NCBI GenBank assembly: GCA_037482215.1
Contig: CP148074.1
Coordinates: 4,030,001-4,094,000, forward strand
Direction: 5' to 3'
DNA length: 64,000 bases
Origin: Pseudomonas mendocina
Lineage (GTDB): Bacteria; Pseudomonadota; Gammaproteobacteria; Pseudomonadales; Pseudomonadaceae
Part shown: in pieces, positions 28,758 through 41,631 of the stretch
Layout: each line of letters starts with the position of its first letter
Numbering within the stretch: position 1 is the stretch's first letter
Translations under genes and position numbers: made by a program
The notes under the pieces: model-generated
The model's database searches: none
Told to the model about the DNA's origin: nothing
The model's input: the letters and a program-made list of their open reading frames with translations, nothing else

Positions 28758-29822
28758 TTAGTTGACCTTAGCGGCCAACTCACCTTTGGCATAACGCTGG
28801 AACATGCCTTCCAGGGAGATCGGTTTGATCTTCGAGGCATTACCCGCAGTACCGAAGGCTTCGTAGCGAGCGATACAGACATCGCGCATCGCTTTGATGG
28901 TTTCACCGAAGAATTTGCGCGGATCGAACTCGCTCGGGTGCTGAGCCATATAACGGCGCATTGCACCAGTGGAAGCCAGACGCAGGTCGGTGTCGATGTT
29001 GACCTTACGAACGCCGTACTTGATCCCTTCGACAATTTCCTCAACAGGAACGCCGTAAGTTTCTTTGATATCGCCACCGAACTCGTTGATGATCGCCAGC
29101 CACTCTTGCGGAACGCTGGAGGAGCCGTGCATCACCAAGTGAGTGTTCGGAATACGCTTGTGGATTTCCTTGATGCGATCAATCGCCAGAATGTCACCGG
29201 TTGGCGGTTTGGTGAACTTATAAGCACCGTGGCTGGTACCAATGGCGATGGCCAGAGCGTCCACCTGGGTCTTCTTAACGAAGTCAGCCGCTTCTTCCGG
29301 GTCAGTCAGCATTTGGCTGTGGTCCAGAGTACCTTCAGCACCGATGCCGTCCTCTTCACCGGCCTGGCCGGTTTCAAGGCTTCCCAGGCAACCCAGCTCA
29401 CCTTCAACGGAAACACCACAGGCGTGGGCGAAGGCAACGGTCTGCTGAGTCACACGCACGTTGTAGTCGTAGTCAGCCGGCGTTTTGCCGTCTTCACGCA
29501 GGGAGCCGTCCATCATCACTGAGCTGAAGCCCAGCTGGATGGAGCGCTGGCACACGTCCGGGCTGGTGCCGTGGTCCTGGTGCATGCACACAGGGATATG
29601 CGGAAACTCTTCAATCGCCGCCAGAATCAGGTGGCGCAGGAACGGGGCTCCAGCGTATTTGCGGGCACCAGCAGAAGCCTGGACGATGACCGGAGAATCG
29701 GTCTTGTCGGCGGCCTCCATGATGGCGCGCATTTGCTCGAGGTTGTTGACGTTAAAAGCCGGCACGCCGTAGCCGAATTCGGCGGCGTGGTCGAGCATCT
29801 GGCGCATGCTGATAAGAGCCAT
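28758..29822 (-). CDS. fba: Class II fructose-1,6-bisphosphate aldolase
   Basis: Zinc-dependent aldolase interconverting fructose-1,6-bisphosphate with dihydroxyacetone phosphate and glyceraldehyde-3-phosphate; in Pseudomonas mainly gluconeogenic. 354 residues, Calvin-type subgroup. Metal-ligand region [10 protein letters not shown], then [23 protein letters not shown] and [10 protein letters not shown] are visible. The ATG at 29822 is preceded by GGGAGAAAG. It is the last gene of the tkt-epd-pgk-mliC-fba series and ends at a terminator. Confidence 0.97.
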   Translation of the reverse strand: MALISMRQMLDHAAEFGYGVPAFNVNNLEQMRAIMEAADKTDSPVIVQASAGARKYAGAPFLRHLILAAIEEFPHIPVCMHQDHGTSPDVCQRSIQLGFSSVMMDGSLREDGKTPADYDYNVRVTQQTVAFAHACGVSVEGELGCLGSLETGQAGEEDGIGAEGTLDHSQMLTDPEEAADFVKKTQVDALAIAIGTSHGAYKFTKPPTGDILAIDRIKEIHKRIPNTHLVMHGSSSVPQEWLAIINEFGGDIKETYGVPVEEIVEGIKYGVRKVNIDTDLRLASTGAMRRYMAQHPSEFDPRKFFGETIKAMRDVCIARYEAFGTAGNASKIKPISLEGMFQRYAKGELAAKVN

Positions 29823-29862
29823 GGTGTTCTTTCTCCCGGAAGGGCCTTATTGATCGTGCAAG

Positions 29863-29879
29863 CCTGCCGCAGCGGCAGG
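29863..29879 (-). other. Short GC hairpin upstream of fba
   Basis: CCTGCC with GGCAGG arms around a GCAGC loop in the 120-bp gap between the MliC-like gene and fba. No T-tract follows. It may be an mRNA-processing or partial termination structure separating fba expression from the upstream genes. Confidence 0.3.
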
Positions 29880-29942
29880 TGCTATTCAAGTCTTAGGCAG
29901 GACAAGTCATCCGCTTATCCTGTCAATTCATAACAGCAGGTG

Positions 29943-30266
29943 TCAGGGCGCCTTACAAAAACGCCCGATTACCTGCTTATTCGTGGGGCGATAGATCACC
30001 GCCTCATCTCCCTTGCTGTGAAACGCAATCAGCGGATCGCTGTACAGCGCTCCGGAGGCCGAGGTCTGCCGGCGCAGGCGATGCACAATGTCATCGCCCC
30101 CCAAACGCATATCAATCGCCTCGTGCTGACTGTTGGTATAGCGCCAAAGCACCTCTACCTGAGTTTCACACACCCATCGTGTCCATCCATCTGTTGCTAC
30201 CGCTTCAGGCTGATTAGAGCAGGCCGCTAGCAGGCTCAATGGCAACAGCAACACGATAGTCCTCAT
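29943..30266 (-). CDS. mliC: MliC-family lysozyme inhibitor-like lipoprotein
   Basis: 107 residues from the ATG at 30266 (an upstream open frame runs into pgk and is not coding). Signal peptide with lipobox LAAC, Cys17 or so. The mature part resembles MliC, the c-type lysozyme inhibitor fold: RWVCETQVEV, TSASGALYSDPLIAFHSKGDEA, ending GRFC with the paired cysteine. Expected at the periplasmic face of a membrane, protecting peptidoglycan from host or predator lysozyme. It sits between pgk (25 bp upstream) and fba. Confidence 0.78.
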   Translation of the reverse strand: MRTIVLLLPLSLLAACSNQPEAVATDGWTRWVCETQVEVLWRYTNSQHEAIDMRLGGDDIVHRLRRQTSASGALYSDPLIAFHSKGDEAVIYRPTNKQVIGRFCKAP

Positions 30267-30291
30267 CAAGACCTCACCCTGCTTTTTTGGT

Positions 30292-31455
30292 TCAGGCCTG
30301 AGCGCATTGCTCCAGCACTTCAACCGCAGGCAGTACCTTGCCCTCAACAAACTCAAGGAATGCACCACCACCGGTGGAGATATAACTGATTTGCTCGGCT
30401 ACACCGTACTTGTCGATAGCCGCCAACGTGTCGCCACCGCCAGCAATGGAGAATGCAGAGCTTTCCGCGATAGCCAGTGCCAGGGCCTTGGTGCCGTTAC
30501 CAAACTGATCAAACTCAAATACACCCACCGGACCATTCCACAGAATAGTCTGGGATGCCTTAAGCATCTCAGCAAACTGAGCGGCAGTCTGCGGGCCGAT
30601 ATCCAAGATCATGTCGTCTTCAGCCACATCACGCACCGACTTAACGGTAGCTTCTGCGTCTTCGGCAAAGGCCTTGGCCACAACCACATCCACTGGCAGC
30701 GGCACGCTGACCTTGGCGGCGATGGCTTTAGCGGTGTCGACCAAATCTGCCTCGTACAGCGACTTGCCAACCGGATAGCCAGCAGCCGCTAGGAAGGTAT
30801 TGGCAATACCGCCACCCACGATCAGTTGATCACAGATCTCAGCCAGTGAGTTCAATACGTCCAGCTTGGTGGAAACCTTGGAACCCGCGACGATGGCCAG
30901 GGTCGGGCGCGCCGGCTTGTCCAGCGCCTTGCCCAGCGCCTCCAGCTCTGCGGCCAGCAGCGGACCGGCACAGGCAACCTGAGCGAACTTGGCCACGCCG
31001 TGGGTCGAGCCTTGGGCGCGGTGAGCGGTACCAAAAGCGTCCATCACAAACACGTCACACAGCGCGGCGTATTGTTGCGCCAACTCGTCGGTGTTCTTTT
31101 TCTCGCCCTTGTTGAAGCGGACGTTTTCCAGCAGCACCAGCTCACCGGCCTTAACCTCAACGCCATCCAGGTAGTCCTTGACCAACGGCACTTCGCGGCC
31201 CAGCGCCTTACTCAGGTAGTCGGCAACTGGCTTAAGGCTGTCAGCTTCGCTGTAGATGCCTTCTTCCGGGCGCCCCAGGTGGGAACAGACCAGAACTGCT
31301 GCACCTTTTTCCAGGGCCAGTTTAATGGTCGGCAGAGAGGCGAGGATGCGCGCGTCGCTCTTCACCACGCCGTCTTTTACCGGCACGTTGAGGTCTTCGC
31401 GGATCAGCACGCGCTTACCGGCGAGGTCGAGGTCGGTCATCTTCAGAACGGTCAT
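30292..31455 (-). CDS. pgk: Phosphoglycerate kinase
   Basis: Interconverts 1,3-bisphosphoglycerate and 3-phosphoglycerate with ADP/ATP. 387 residues, normal bacterial length. [11 protein letters not shown] and LCSHLGRP at the N-terminal substrate domain, VAGSKVSTK in the middle and the nucleotide-binding GGGDTLAA near the C-terminus. It begins 4 bp after the epd stop, so both are surely in one transcript. Confidence 0.98.
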   Translation of the reverse strand: MTVLKMTDLDLAGKRVLIREDLNVPVKDGVVKSDARILASLPTIKLALEKGAAVLVCSHLGRPEEGIYSEADSLKPVADYLSKALGREVPLVKDYLDGVEVKAGELVLLENVRFNKGEKKNTDELAQQYAALCDVFVMDAFGTAHRAQGSTHGVAKFAQVACAGPLLAAELEALGKALDKPARPTLAIVAGSKVSTKLDVLNSLAEICDQLIVGGGIANTFLAAAGYPVGKSLYEADLVDTAKAIAAKVSVPLPVDVVVAKAFAEDAEATVKSVRDVAEDDMILDIGPQTAAQFAEMLKASQTILWNGPVGVFEFDQFGNGTKALALAIAESSAFSIAGGGDTLAAIDKYGVAEQISYISTGGGAFLEFVEGKVLPAVEVLEQCAQA

Positions 31456-31459
31456 GTAA

Positions 31460-32527
31460 TCAGTCCTTCACGGGGCTGGTTGTACTGGATTGGGTGGATA
31501 CAGCAAGAAAATGCTCAGCGACATCAAGCATGCGGTTGGCAAAACCCCATTCGTTGTCGAACCAGGCCAGCAGGTTGACCAGGCGCGGGCCTGATACCAG
31601 GGTCTGGCTGCCGTCGACAATGGCCGAATGCGGGTCATGATTGAAGTCACAGCTGGCGTGAGGCAGCTCGGTGTAGGCCAGCAAGCCCTTAAGAGGACCG
31701 GCTTCAGCTGCCGTACGCAAAATACGATTGATCTCTTCGGCAGTGGTGTCACGGCGTGTCTGCAAGGTGATATCCAGACAAGACACATTAACCGTCGGCA
31801 CACGAATCGCTTTAGCCTGCACGCGGCCATTTAGCTCTGGCAGCAAGCGCTCAATCCCACGAGCCAAGCCGGTTGAAACCGGAATAACCGACTGGAATGC
31901 CGAGCGAGTCCGGCGCAAGTCTTCGTGGTGATAGGCATCAATCACCGGCTGGTCATTCATCGCCGAGTGAATCGTGGTGATCGTCACATAGTCGATCCCA
32001 ACGGTTTCATTCAGCAACTTCAGCAGCGGCACACTGCAATTGGTGGTGCAAGAAGCATTGGACACCAGCCGCTCTTCACCAGACAGCAAGGACTGGTTAA
32101 CGCCATAGACGATTGTGGCATCAACATCCGCCTCACTGGCCATCGGCTGTGAAAGCAACACTTTAGGCGCTCCCGCACGCAGAAAGCGCTCCGCCTGAGC
32201 ACGGTTGGTGTACTGTCCTGAGCACTCAAGCAGCAGATCAATTTCCAGCGCCTGCCAGTCAATGGCTTCCGGCGTGGCTTCACGCAACACCTTCACGCAA
32301 CCGCCATTGATATGCAGGCAGTCACCATCGACACTCACTTGGCCAGGAAACCGGCCGTGGGTCGAATCAAAACGAGTCAGGTATTCGATACTAGCCTGAT
32401 CGGCCAGATCATTGAGAGCCACAATCTCAAGACGCGCCCCTGCGCCTCGCTCGTGCAGGGCGCGTAATACGCAGCGACCAATGCGACCGTAACCATTAAG
32501 GGCAACGCGAAATGGGCGTAGGGACAT
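31460..32527 (-). CDS. epd: Erythrose-4-phosphate dehydrogenase
   Basis: GAPDH-fold enzyme that oxidises erythrose-4-phosphate to 4-phosphoerythronate, the first step of pyridoxal phosphate synthesis by the DXP-dependent route. 355 residues. Rossmann motif NGYGRIGR near residue 10 and catalytic cysteine in SNASCTTNC (about residue 160). Its place between tkt (60 bp upstream) and pgk (4 bp downstream) supports Epd over a glycolytic GAPDH, though sequence alone leaves a small possibility of GapA-type activity. Confidence 0.9.
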   Translation of the reverse strand: MSLRPFRVALNGYGRIGRCVLRALHERGAGARLEIVALNDLADQASIEYLTRFDSTHGRFPGQVSVDGDCLHINGGCVKVLREATPEAIDWQALEIDLLLECSGQYTNRAQAERFLRAGAPKVLLSQPMASEADVDATIVYGVNQSLLSGEERLVSNASCTTNCSVPLLKLLNETVGIDYVTITTIHSAMNDQPVIDAYHHEDLRRTRSAFQSVIPVSTGLARGIERLLPELNGRVQAKAIRVPTVNVSCLDITLQTRRDTTAEEINRILRTAAEAGPLKGLLAYTELPHASCDFNHDPHSAIVDGSQTLVSGPRLVNLLAWFDNEWGFANRMLDVAEHFLAVSTQSSTTSPVKD

Positions 32528-32587
32528 AATTTTCTCGTCAGGCGCCCTGTCCGAGCGGCCACATCCGGGCCGCCGAGCAGGTGATCA

Positions 32588-34588
32588 TCAGGCGTCCAGC
32601 AGCTCCGCTGCGGTTTCCAGGACGTTGCCGACGGTGAAGCCGAACTCTTCGAACAACGCAGCAGCAGGAGCAGACTCACCAAAGGTGGTCATACCGATGA
32701 TGCGGCCTTCCAGGCCCACATACTTGTACCAGTAGTCGGCATGGGAGGCTTCGATGGCGATACGTGCACCTACCTGAACCGGCAGAACAGCTTGTTTGTA
32801 AGCTGCATCTTGCTGATCGAAGACGGAAGTGGACGGCATCGACACGACGCGAACCTTACGGCCCTGCTCAGTGAGCTGTTCGTAAGCCTGAACCGCCAGA
32901 CCAATTTCTGAGCCTGTAGCGATCAGGATCAGTTCCGGCTCGCCTTCGCAGTCTTTCAGCACATAACCGCCGCGAGCGATGTCGGCCAGTTGCTGGGCGT
33001 CACGGCTCTGGTGCGGCAAGTTTTGGCGACTGAAGATCAGCGCGCTTGGACCATCTTTACGCTCAATGGAGTGTTTCCACGCCACAGCCGACTCAACGGC
33101 GTCACATGGGCGCCATGTGTCGAGATTCGGCGTGCCGCGTAGGCTGGCTAGCTGCTCGATCGGTTGGTGAGTCGGACCATCTTCGCCCAGGCCGATGGAG
33201 TCGTGGGTGAACACGTACAGCACGCGCTGCTTCATCAACGCGGACATGCGCACGGCGTTACGGGCGTATTCCATGAAGATCAGGAAGGTTGCGCCGTACG
33301 GCACAAAGCCGCCGTGCAGAGCCACGCCGTTCATGATCGCGCTCATGCCGAACTCACGCACACCGTAGAACATGTAGTTACCGGACGCATCGTCTGCGGA
33401 TACACCTTTGCAACCTTTCCACAGGGTCAGGTTGGAGCCGGCTAGGTCGGCAGAGCCGCCAAGGAATTCAGGCAGCAGCGGGCCGAAGGCATTCAGTGTG
33501 TTCTGGCTGGCTTTACGGCTGGCGATGGTTTCGCCTTTAGCAGCAACTTCCTGAATATAAGCAGAGGCTTTCTCAGCGAAGTCAGCCGGCAGCTCGCCAC
33601 TGATACGGCGCTTGTATTCAGCAGCCAGCTCAGGGAAAGCAGCGGTATAAGCGTCAAAGCGTTTGTTCCAATCAGCTTCAGCGGCAGAACCCGCAGCCTT
33701 GGCATCCCACTCAGCATAGATGTCAGCCGGAATTTCAAACGGCCCGTGGTTCCATCCCAGGGTGGCGCGGGTCAGGGCGATTTCGTCATTACCCAGTGGA
33801 GCACCGTGGCACTCTTCCTTACCCTGCTTGTTCGGCGAACCAAAACCAATGGTGGTTTTGCAGCAGATCAGCGTTGGACGATCGAGGGTTGCACGGGCGG
33901 TCTCGATAGCCATTTTGATTTCTTCGGCGTCATGTCCATCAACATTGCGGATGACTTGCCAGCCGTATGCTTCAAAACGTGCCGGGGTGTCATCAGTGAA
34001 CCAGCCATGCACTTCACCGTCGATGGAAATGCCGTTGTCATCATAGAACGCCACCAGCTTGCCCAGGCCCAGCGTGCCAGCCAGGGAGCAGACTTCGTGG
34101 CTGATGCCTTCCATCATGCAACCGTCGCCCAAGAAGGCATAGGTGAAGTGGTCAACGATCTTATGGCCATCGCGGTTGAACTGCGCAGCCAGCACCTTCT
34201 CAGCCAAAGCAAAACCCACTGCGTTAGCGATCCCCTGACCCAGCGGGCCAGTAGTGGTCTCAACGCCTGGGGTATAGCCGTATTCCGGGTGACCTGGGGT
34301 CTTGCTGTGCAGCTGACGGAAGTTCTTCAGATCTTCGATGCTCAGGTCGTAACCTGTGAGGTGCAGCAGCGAATAAATCAGCATCGAACCGTGGCCGTTG
34401 GACAGCACAAAGCGGTCGCGGTCAGCGAAGTTCGGGTTGGCCGGGTTGTGCTTGAGGAAGTCACGCCACAACACTTCGGCAATATCCGCCATGCCCATCG
34501 GGGCACCCGGGTGGCCGCTGTTGGCTTTCTGCACGGCATCCATGCTCAGGGCACGAATAGCATTGGCACGCTCACGACGGCTGGGCAT
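32588..34588 (-). CDS. tkt: Transketolase
   Basis: Thiamine-diphosphate enzyme of the pentose phosphate pathway that moves two-carbon units between sugars. 666 residues from the ATG at 34588, chosen for its AGGAG Shine-Dalgarno and the family N-terminus MPSRRERAN. ThDP-binding [12 protein letters not shown] (about 154-165), [19 protein letters not shown] and the pyrimidine-domain [14 protein letters not shown] are seen. First gene of the tkt-epd-pgk series; transcribed away from the ArsR-methyltransferase gene across a 309-bp gap. Confidence 0.97.
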   Translation of the reverse strand: MPSRRERANAIRALSMDAVQKANSGHPGAPMGMADIAEVLWRDFLKHNPANPNFADRDRFVLSNGHGSMLIYSLLHLTGYDLSIEDLKNFRQLHSKTPGHPEYGYTPGVETTTGPLGQGIANAVGFALAEKVLAAQFNRDGHKIVDHFTYAFLGDGCMMEGISHEVCSLAGTLGLGKLVAFYDDNGISIDGEVHGWFTDDTPARFEAYGWQVIRNVDGHDAEEIKMAIETARATLDRPTLICCKTTIGFGSPNKQGKEECHGAPLGNDEIALTRATLGWNHGPFEIPADIYAEWDAKAAGSAAEADWNKRFDAYTAAFPELAAEYKRRISGELPADFAEKASAYIQEVAAKGETIASRKASQNTLNAFGPLLPEFLGGSADLAGSNLTLWKGCKGVSADDASGNYMFYGVREFGMSAIMNGVALHGGFVPYGATFLIFMEYARNAVRMSALMKQRVLYVFTHDSIGLGEDGPTHQPIEQLASLRGTPNLDTWRPCDAVESAVAWKHSIERKDGPSALIFSRQNLPHQSRDAQQLADIARGGYVLKDCEGEPELILIATGSEIGLAVQAYEQLTEQGRKVRVVSMPSTSVFDQQDAAYKQAVLPVQVGARIAIEASHADYWYKYVGLEGRIIGMTTFGESAPAAALFEEFGFTVGNVLETAAELLDA

Positions 34589-34835
34589 CACTGAATCTCC
34601 TGCGGGGCTGTTAAACGGAATGTTCACACAGCTATATGTCAAAAAAAGAAACTATTTTCGCCCAGCGGAGCCTACGGAGCAATGACAGATAGTCATATGC
34701 CTTAAAAACAGCCAAATTGAGGCGATCCAGTAAAGTCGACCTAGGCAGATCACAGACCGATAGCCCACGCCGTAAAAATGCGGTGAAGCCTGTGGCGATG
34801 CCTCTTCCAGCCTTATATCGAGATGGTAGAAACCA

Positions 34836-34855
34836 ATATCAAAACTTTTTGATAT
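34836..34855. promoter_or_regulatory. Perfect palindrome, probable operator of the SAM-cycle regulator
   Basis: ATATCAAAA (34836-34844) and TTTTGATAT (34847-34855) are exact reverse complements with centre CT. It lies 42 bp before the start of the ArsR-methyltransferase gene, and a TATAAA -10-like element follows at 34867-34872, so a protein bound here would cover the -35 region. ArsR-family proteins bind such AT-rich palindromes; autoregulation is inferred. The rest of the 309-bp gap between tkt and this gene shows no further feature I can support. Confidence 0.65.
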
Positions 34856-34897
34856 AGCGCTTGCTGTATAAAAAACGACCGCTTAGACTGCGCCACT

Positions 34898-35929
34898 ATG
34901 AACATGCGCGCTTCCGAACTGATATTCGACCCCGTCGACACCCTGGCCGCCCTGTGCAAGGCCAGCGGTGACGGACTGCGCCTGAACATTTTGCGTGCGC
35001 TGGCTAACGACTCCTTTGGCGTACTTGAGCTGGCACAGATTTTCGCCACTGGCCAGTCGGGCATCAGCCACCACCTTAAGGTACTGGCTCAGGCTGGGCT
35101 TGTAGCGACCCGCCGCGAAGGCAATGCGATCTTCTACCGCCGGGCGTTGACCCAAGGTGAGCAACCCGGAAGCCGCCTGCAGGCTGCCCTGCTAGACGAA
35201 GTCGATCAACTCGAACTCCCCCACGACGTGCAGCAACGTATTAACGCCGTACACAAACAACGTGAGGCCGCCAGTCAGGAGTTTTTTGCTCGCACCGCAG
35301 CAACCTTCCAAGCCCAGCAGGACCTGATCGCTGGCCTGCCACAATACCGTGACAGCGTATTGGCCCTGCTCGATTCACTCGACTTCAGCCAAGACGCCTG
35401 CGCTTTGGAAATTGGCCCCGGCGATGGCGGTTTCCTCCCGGAGCTGGCTCGCCGCTTTAGGCACGTGCGAGCACTCGACAACAGTCCAGCCATGCTTGAA
35501 CTGGCCCAGCAGCGCTGCACACAAGACAACCTTGAGAATGTCGAGCTGCTGCTGGCCGATGCCCTGCACGACGACTACAGCCCGGCAGACTGCGTAATAC
35601 TCAACATGGTGCTGCATCACTTTGCAGCGCCCGCCGAAGCACTGCGGCAATTGGCACAACGGGTAACGCCTGGCGGCAGCCTGCTGGTTACCGAATTGTG
35701 CAGCCATAATCAGAGCTGGGCCCGCGAGGCCTGCGGTGATCTTTGGCTAGGCTTTGAACAAGACGACTTGGCGCGCTGGGCGACAGCCGCCGGGCTTACA
35801 CCAAGCGAAAGCCTTTACATCGGGCTACGCAACGGATTTCAGATTCAGGTTCGGCACTTCGCCAACCCACTCACTTCACTTGGCCCAAGGGCATCCATCA
35901 GCGGAACACAACAGGAAACCCAGCGATGA
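34898..35929 (+). CDS. ArsR-family regulator fused to a SAM-dependent methyltransferase domain (SahR-like)
   Basis: 343 residues. An ArsR/SmtB winged helix (about 15-90; helix-turn-helix around [16 protein letters not shown]) is followed by a class I methyltransferase fold (about 150-310) with the SAM-binding motif [14 protein letters not shown] and [11 protein letters not shown]. No cysteine-rich metal site is visible in the winged helix, so metal sensing is unlikely. In Proteobacteria, proteins of this architecture beside SAM-cycle genes (SahR) control metK, ahcY and methionine genes in response to SAH; this assignment is by architecture and context. The stop overlaps the metK start by 4 bp (ATGA). 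A palindrome lies in its promoter region. Confidence 0.85.
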   Translation: MNMRASELIFDPVDTLAALCKASGDGLRLNILRALANDSFGVLELAQIFATGQSGISHHLKVLAQAGLVATRREGNAIFYRRALTQGEQPGSRLQAALLDEVDQLELPHDVQQRINAVHKQREAASQEFFARTAATFQAQQDLIAGLPQYRDSVLALLDSLDFSQDACALEIGPGDGGFLPELARRFRHVRALDNSPAMLELAQQRCTQDNLENVELLLADALHDDYSPADCVILNMVLHHFAAPAEALRQLAQRVTPGGSLLVTELCSHNQSWAREACGDLWLGFEQDDLARWATAAGLTPSESLYIGLRNGFQIQVRHFANPLTSLGPRASISGTQQETQR

Positions 35930-37116
35930 GCGAATACTCCCTTTTTACCTCAGAGTCCGTATCCGAAGGCCATCCGGACAAGATCGCCGACCAAATCTCC
36001 GATGCCGTGCTTGACGCCATCATCGCTCAGGACAAACACGCCCGTGTTGCCTGCGAAACCATGGTGAAAACCGGCGTCGCCATCGTCTCCGGCGAAGTGA
36101 CCACCAGCGCCTGGGTTGACCTTGAAGAAATCGCCCGCCGCGTGATCTGCGACATCGGCTACACCTCCAGTGACGTCGGCTTTGACGGCGCCACCTGCGG
36201 CATCATCAACATCATCGGCAAGCAATCCCCTGACATCAACCAAGGCGTTGACCGCGCCAAGCCGGAAGACCAAGGCGCCGGTGACCAAGGCCTGATGTTC
36301 GGCTACGCCAGCAACGAAACCGACGTGCTGATGCCTGCCCCGATCGTGTTCAGCCACCGCTTGGTTGAGCGTCAGGCAGAAGCCCGCAAAAACGGCCTGC
36401 TGCCATGGCTGCGCCCGGATGCAAAATCCCAGGTCACCTGCCGCTACGACGGCGGTAAAGTGGTCGGCATCGACGCGGTTGTTCTGTCCACCCAGCACAA
36501 CCCGGACATCAGCCAGAGCGACCTGAAAGAAGCGGTGATGGAGCTGATCGTCAAGCACACCCTGCCTGCCGAGCTGCTGCACAAAGACACCCAGTTCCAC
36601 ATCAACCCGACTGGCAAGTTCGTTATCGGCGGCCCGGTGGGTGACTGTGGTCTGACTGGCCGCAAGATCATCGTGGACTCCTACGGCGGCATGGCCCGTC
36701 ACGGTGGCGGCGCGTTCTCCGGCAAAGACCCATCCAAGGTTGACCGCTCTGCCGCTTACGCTGGCCGTTACGTTGCCAAGAACATTGTCGCTGCTGGCCT
36801 GGCCGAGCGCTGTGAAATCCAGGTGTCCTACGCCATCGGCGTGGCTCAGCCGACCTCGATCTCGATCAACACCTTCGGCACCAACAAAGTATCTGAAGAC
36901 GTGATCATCAAGCTGGTTCGTGAAGTCTTCGACCTGCGCCCCTACGCGATCACCCGCATGCTCGACCTGCTGCACCCGATGTATCAGGAAACGGCTGCCT
37001 ACGGTCACTTCGGTCGCACACCGGAGCAGAAGACAGTGGGCGACGACACCTTCACCACGTTCACTTGGGAAAAAACCGACAAAGCAGAAGCCCTACGCGC
37101 TGCCGCTGGTCTGTAA
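35926..37116 (+). CDS. metK: S-adenosylmethionine synthetase
   Basis: Makes SAM from methionine and ATP. 396 residues, standard length. GHPDK near residue 16, [12 protein letters not shown] (about 118-129), [19 protein letters not shown] and the C-terminal GHFGR are conserved. Its ATG overlaps the stop of the ArsR-methyltransferase regulator, so it is translated in coupling with its likely regulator. A strong terminator follows. Confidence 0.98.
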   Translation: MSEYSLFTSESVSEGHPDKIADQISDAVLDAIIAQDKHARVACETMVKTGVAIVSGEVTTSAWVDLEEIARRVICDIGYTSSDVGFDGATCGIINIIGKQSPDINQGVDRAKPEDQGAGDQGLMFGYASNETDVLMPAPIVFSHRLVERQAEARKNGLLPWLRPDAKSQVTCRYDGGKVVGIDAVVLSTQHNPDISQSDLKEAVMELIVKHTLPAELLHKDTQFHINPTGKFVIGGPVGDCGLTGRKIIVDSYGGMARHGGGAFSGKDPSKVDRSAAYAGRYVAKNIVAAGLAERCEIQVSYAIGVAQPTSISINTFGTNKVSEDVIIKLVREVFDLRPYAITRMLDLLHPMYQETAAYGHFGRTPEQKTVGDDTFTTFTWEKTDKAEALRAAAGL

Positions 37117-37132
37117 TTCCGCCGCAAGTTGA

Positions 37133-38899
<1,767 letters not shown>

Positions 38900-38922
38900 A
38901 AATCACGCCCAATCACTAGCCA

Positions 38923-39372
38923 TCAGTAAGCGCGAAACTCTTCGTGACAAGCCTTGCACGCATCCTCAACCCGCTTAACCGGAGCAACCAGAGCCTGCTC
39001 CCGCAAAGGCTTGTTCTGAGTGGCGGCAACCAGCTCTGCTGTACTGGCCTCCATGTTACGGGCCAGCTCTTGGAAACGCTCCTGACGCTGCCATACGTCA
39101 TCCTTAGCCCGAGTATCGCCACCCTCTTCCCGCACTTGCGGGAAGTGCTTCCAAGGCTCATGACTCAGCTTATCCAGCTGCACCGCACCTTCAGCGAAAC
39201 GCGTTTCATCAAAGGCTATGCGGCCCCGCAGCATGCCCCCCAGATTTTCACTGACCTTAAGCATCTCCTTGAAGATGGCTTGGCGCTGCCCTTGAGGGGA
39301 ATTGGGGTCAACACCGCCGCATGCGGTCAGAGTCAGAACAGCAGTCAGAGCAATCAGGCTTTTAAATTTCAT
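38923..39372 (-). CDS. Cytochrome c'/c-556-like haem lipoprotein
   Basis: 149 residues from the ATG at 39372. Signal peptide with lipobox LTAC (Cys18) and, near the C-terminus, a CxxCH haem motif as CKACHEEF. A single C-terminal haem on a four-helix bundle is the cytochrome c' / c556 pattern. So the protein is probably a membrane-anchored periplasmic cytochrome. Electron partner unknown. It lies downstream of the MAPEG gene, same strand, with 110 bp between. Confidence 0.85.
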   Translation of the reverse strand: MKFKSLIALTAVLTLTACGGVDPNSPQGQRQAIFKEMLKVSENLGGMLRGRIAFDETRFAEGAVQLDKLSHEPWKHFPQVREEGGDTRAKDDVWQRQERFQELARNMEASTAELVAATQNKPLREQALVAPVKRVEDACKACHEEFRAY

Positions 39373-39482
39373 AATTTTTTCAGCAACACTCGAAAATTGG
39401 CCGACAGTATCGCCAGCCAACTCTCAGACACCAAGATCAGTCTTTATTCACAAATGTTACAAAGTCGCAAACCAACCGGTAC

Positions 39483-39869
39483 TTAGGCTGAGACCACAAA
39501 CAGACTGATGATCAACCCCATCCCGACAAACCAGACCAGTGAGCGCAATGGTGCCCAGTCCATCAGGTAGCAGATCAGGTAAACCAGCCGGTTGATCACA
39601 AAGCAAATCGCCAACTGATCAATCAGCATCTGCTCAGCGTTACCCGCCAAGTGAGCAATGATCACCGCTGCGGAAAACGCCGGTGTCACCTCAAAGCTGT
39701 TGAGCTGGGCATTATGCGCGCGTCGCGCCATGCCTGTGAGCCGATCCAGCAGCGCACGGGGATCACGGTTATGTTCCGGGCTGAAGCCACCACCAATGGC
39801 CTTGGCAGTGATGGTCGAGACATACGGCAGAATCATTGCGATCAACACACACCAATACGCGATGGTCAT
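39483..39869 (-). CDS. MAPEG family membrane protein
   Basis: 128 residues with four predicted membrane helices. The family segment RRAHNAQLNSFEVTPAFSAAVIIAH (shown here in part as AHNAQLNSFE, about 50-60) is the conserved MAPEG glutathione-binding loop area. Members include microsomal glutathione transferase-like proteins; the bacterial reaction is not established. Diverges from the ahcY promoter region. Confidence 0.85.
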   Translation of the reverse strand: MTIAYWCVLIAMILPYVSTITAKAIGGGFSPEHNRDPRALLDRLTGMARRAHNAQLNSFEVTPAFSAAVIIAHLAGNAEQMLIDQLAICFVINRLVYLICYLMDWAPLRSLVWFVGMGLIISLFVVSA

Positions 39870-39981
39870 AGCAGCACCTCTTTGTGGAAAACCTGCGCAG
39901 CCTGCACCAGCCGACGCCCAAACACCAGATACATTTGCTTAAAATCGGCCATGACGCCGAATACAGCTCGACAGAAAACCT

Positions 39982-40009
39982 TTGGCTAAGTGACACGAGC
40001 CGCTATAAT
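39982..40009 (+). promoter_or_regulatory. Sigma-70 promoter candidate for ahcY
   Basis: -35 TTGGCT (39982-39987), 16-bp spacer, consensus -10 TATAAT (40004-40009). Start of transcription near 40016 would put the SAH riboswitch about 35 nt into the transcript. Confidence 0.7.
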
Positions 40010-40047
40010 TCCCCCGCTTCACCTGCCCAACATTTTCGGGCAGTCCC

Positions 40048-41556
<1,509 letters not shown>

Positions 41557-41593
41557 TGTTGAGGAGCCAACAAGCTCCTGTTGAGTACTTTGA

Positions 41594-41620
41594 TGGGCCG
41601 GTCTGACCGGCCCATTTTAT
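41594..41620 (+). terminator. Terminator-like hairpin between ahcY and metF
   Basis: Nine-bp perfect stem TGGGCCGGT (41594-41602) with ACCGGCCCA (41606-41614), loop CTG, followed by TTTTAT. It lies 38 bp after ahcY and only 12 bp before the metF start. It may terminate most ahcY transcripts and set metF at a lower level, as no separate metF promoter is obvious in the 75-bp gap. Confidence 0.75.
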
Positions 41621-41631
41621 GGAATTTTTTT

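Noticed and set aside
35950..37008. 352-codon open frame antisense to metK
   Set aside because: Fully overlaps a highly conserved gene; composition typical of a shadow frame; no ribosome-binding site or homology.
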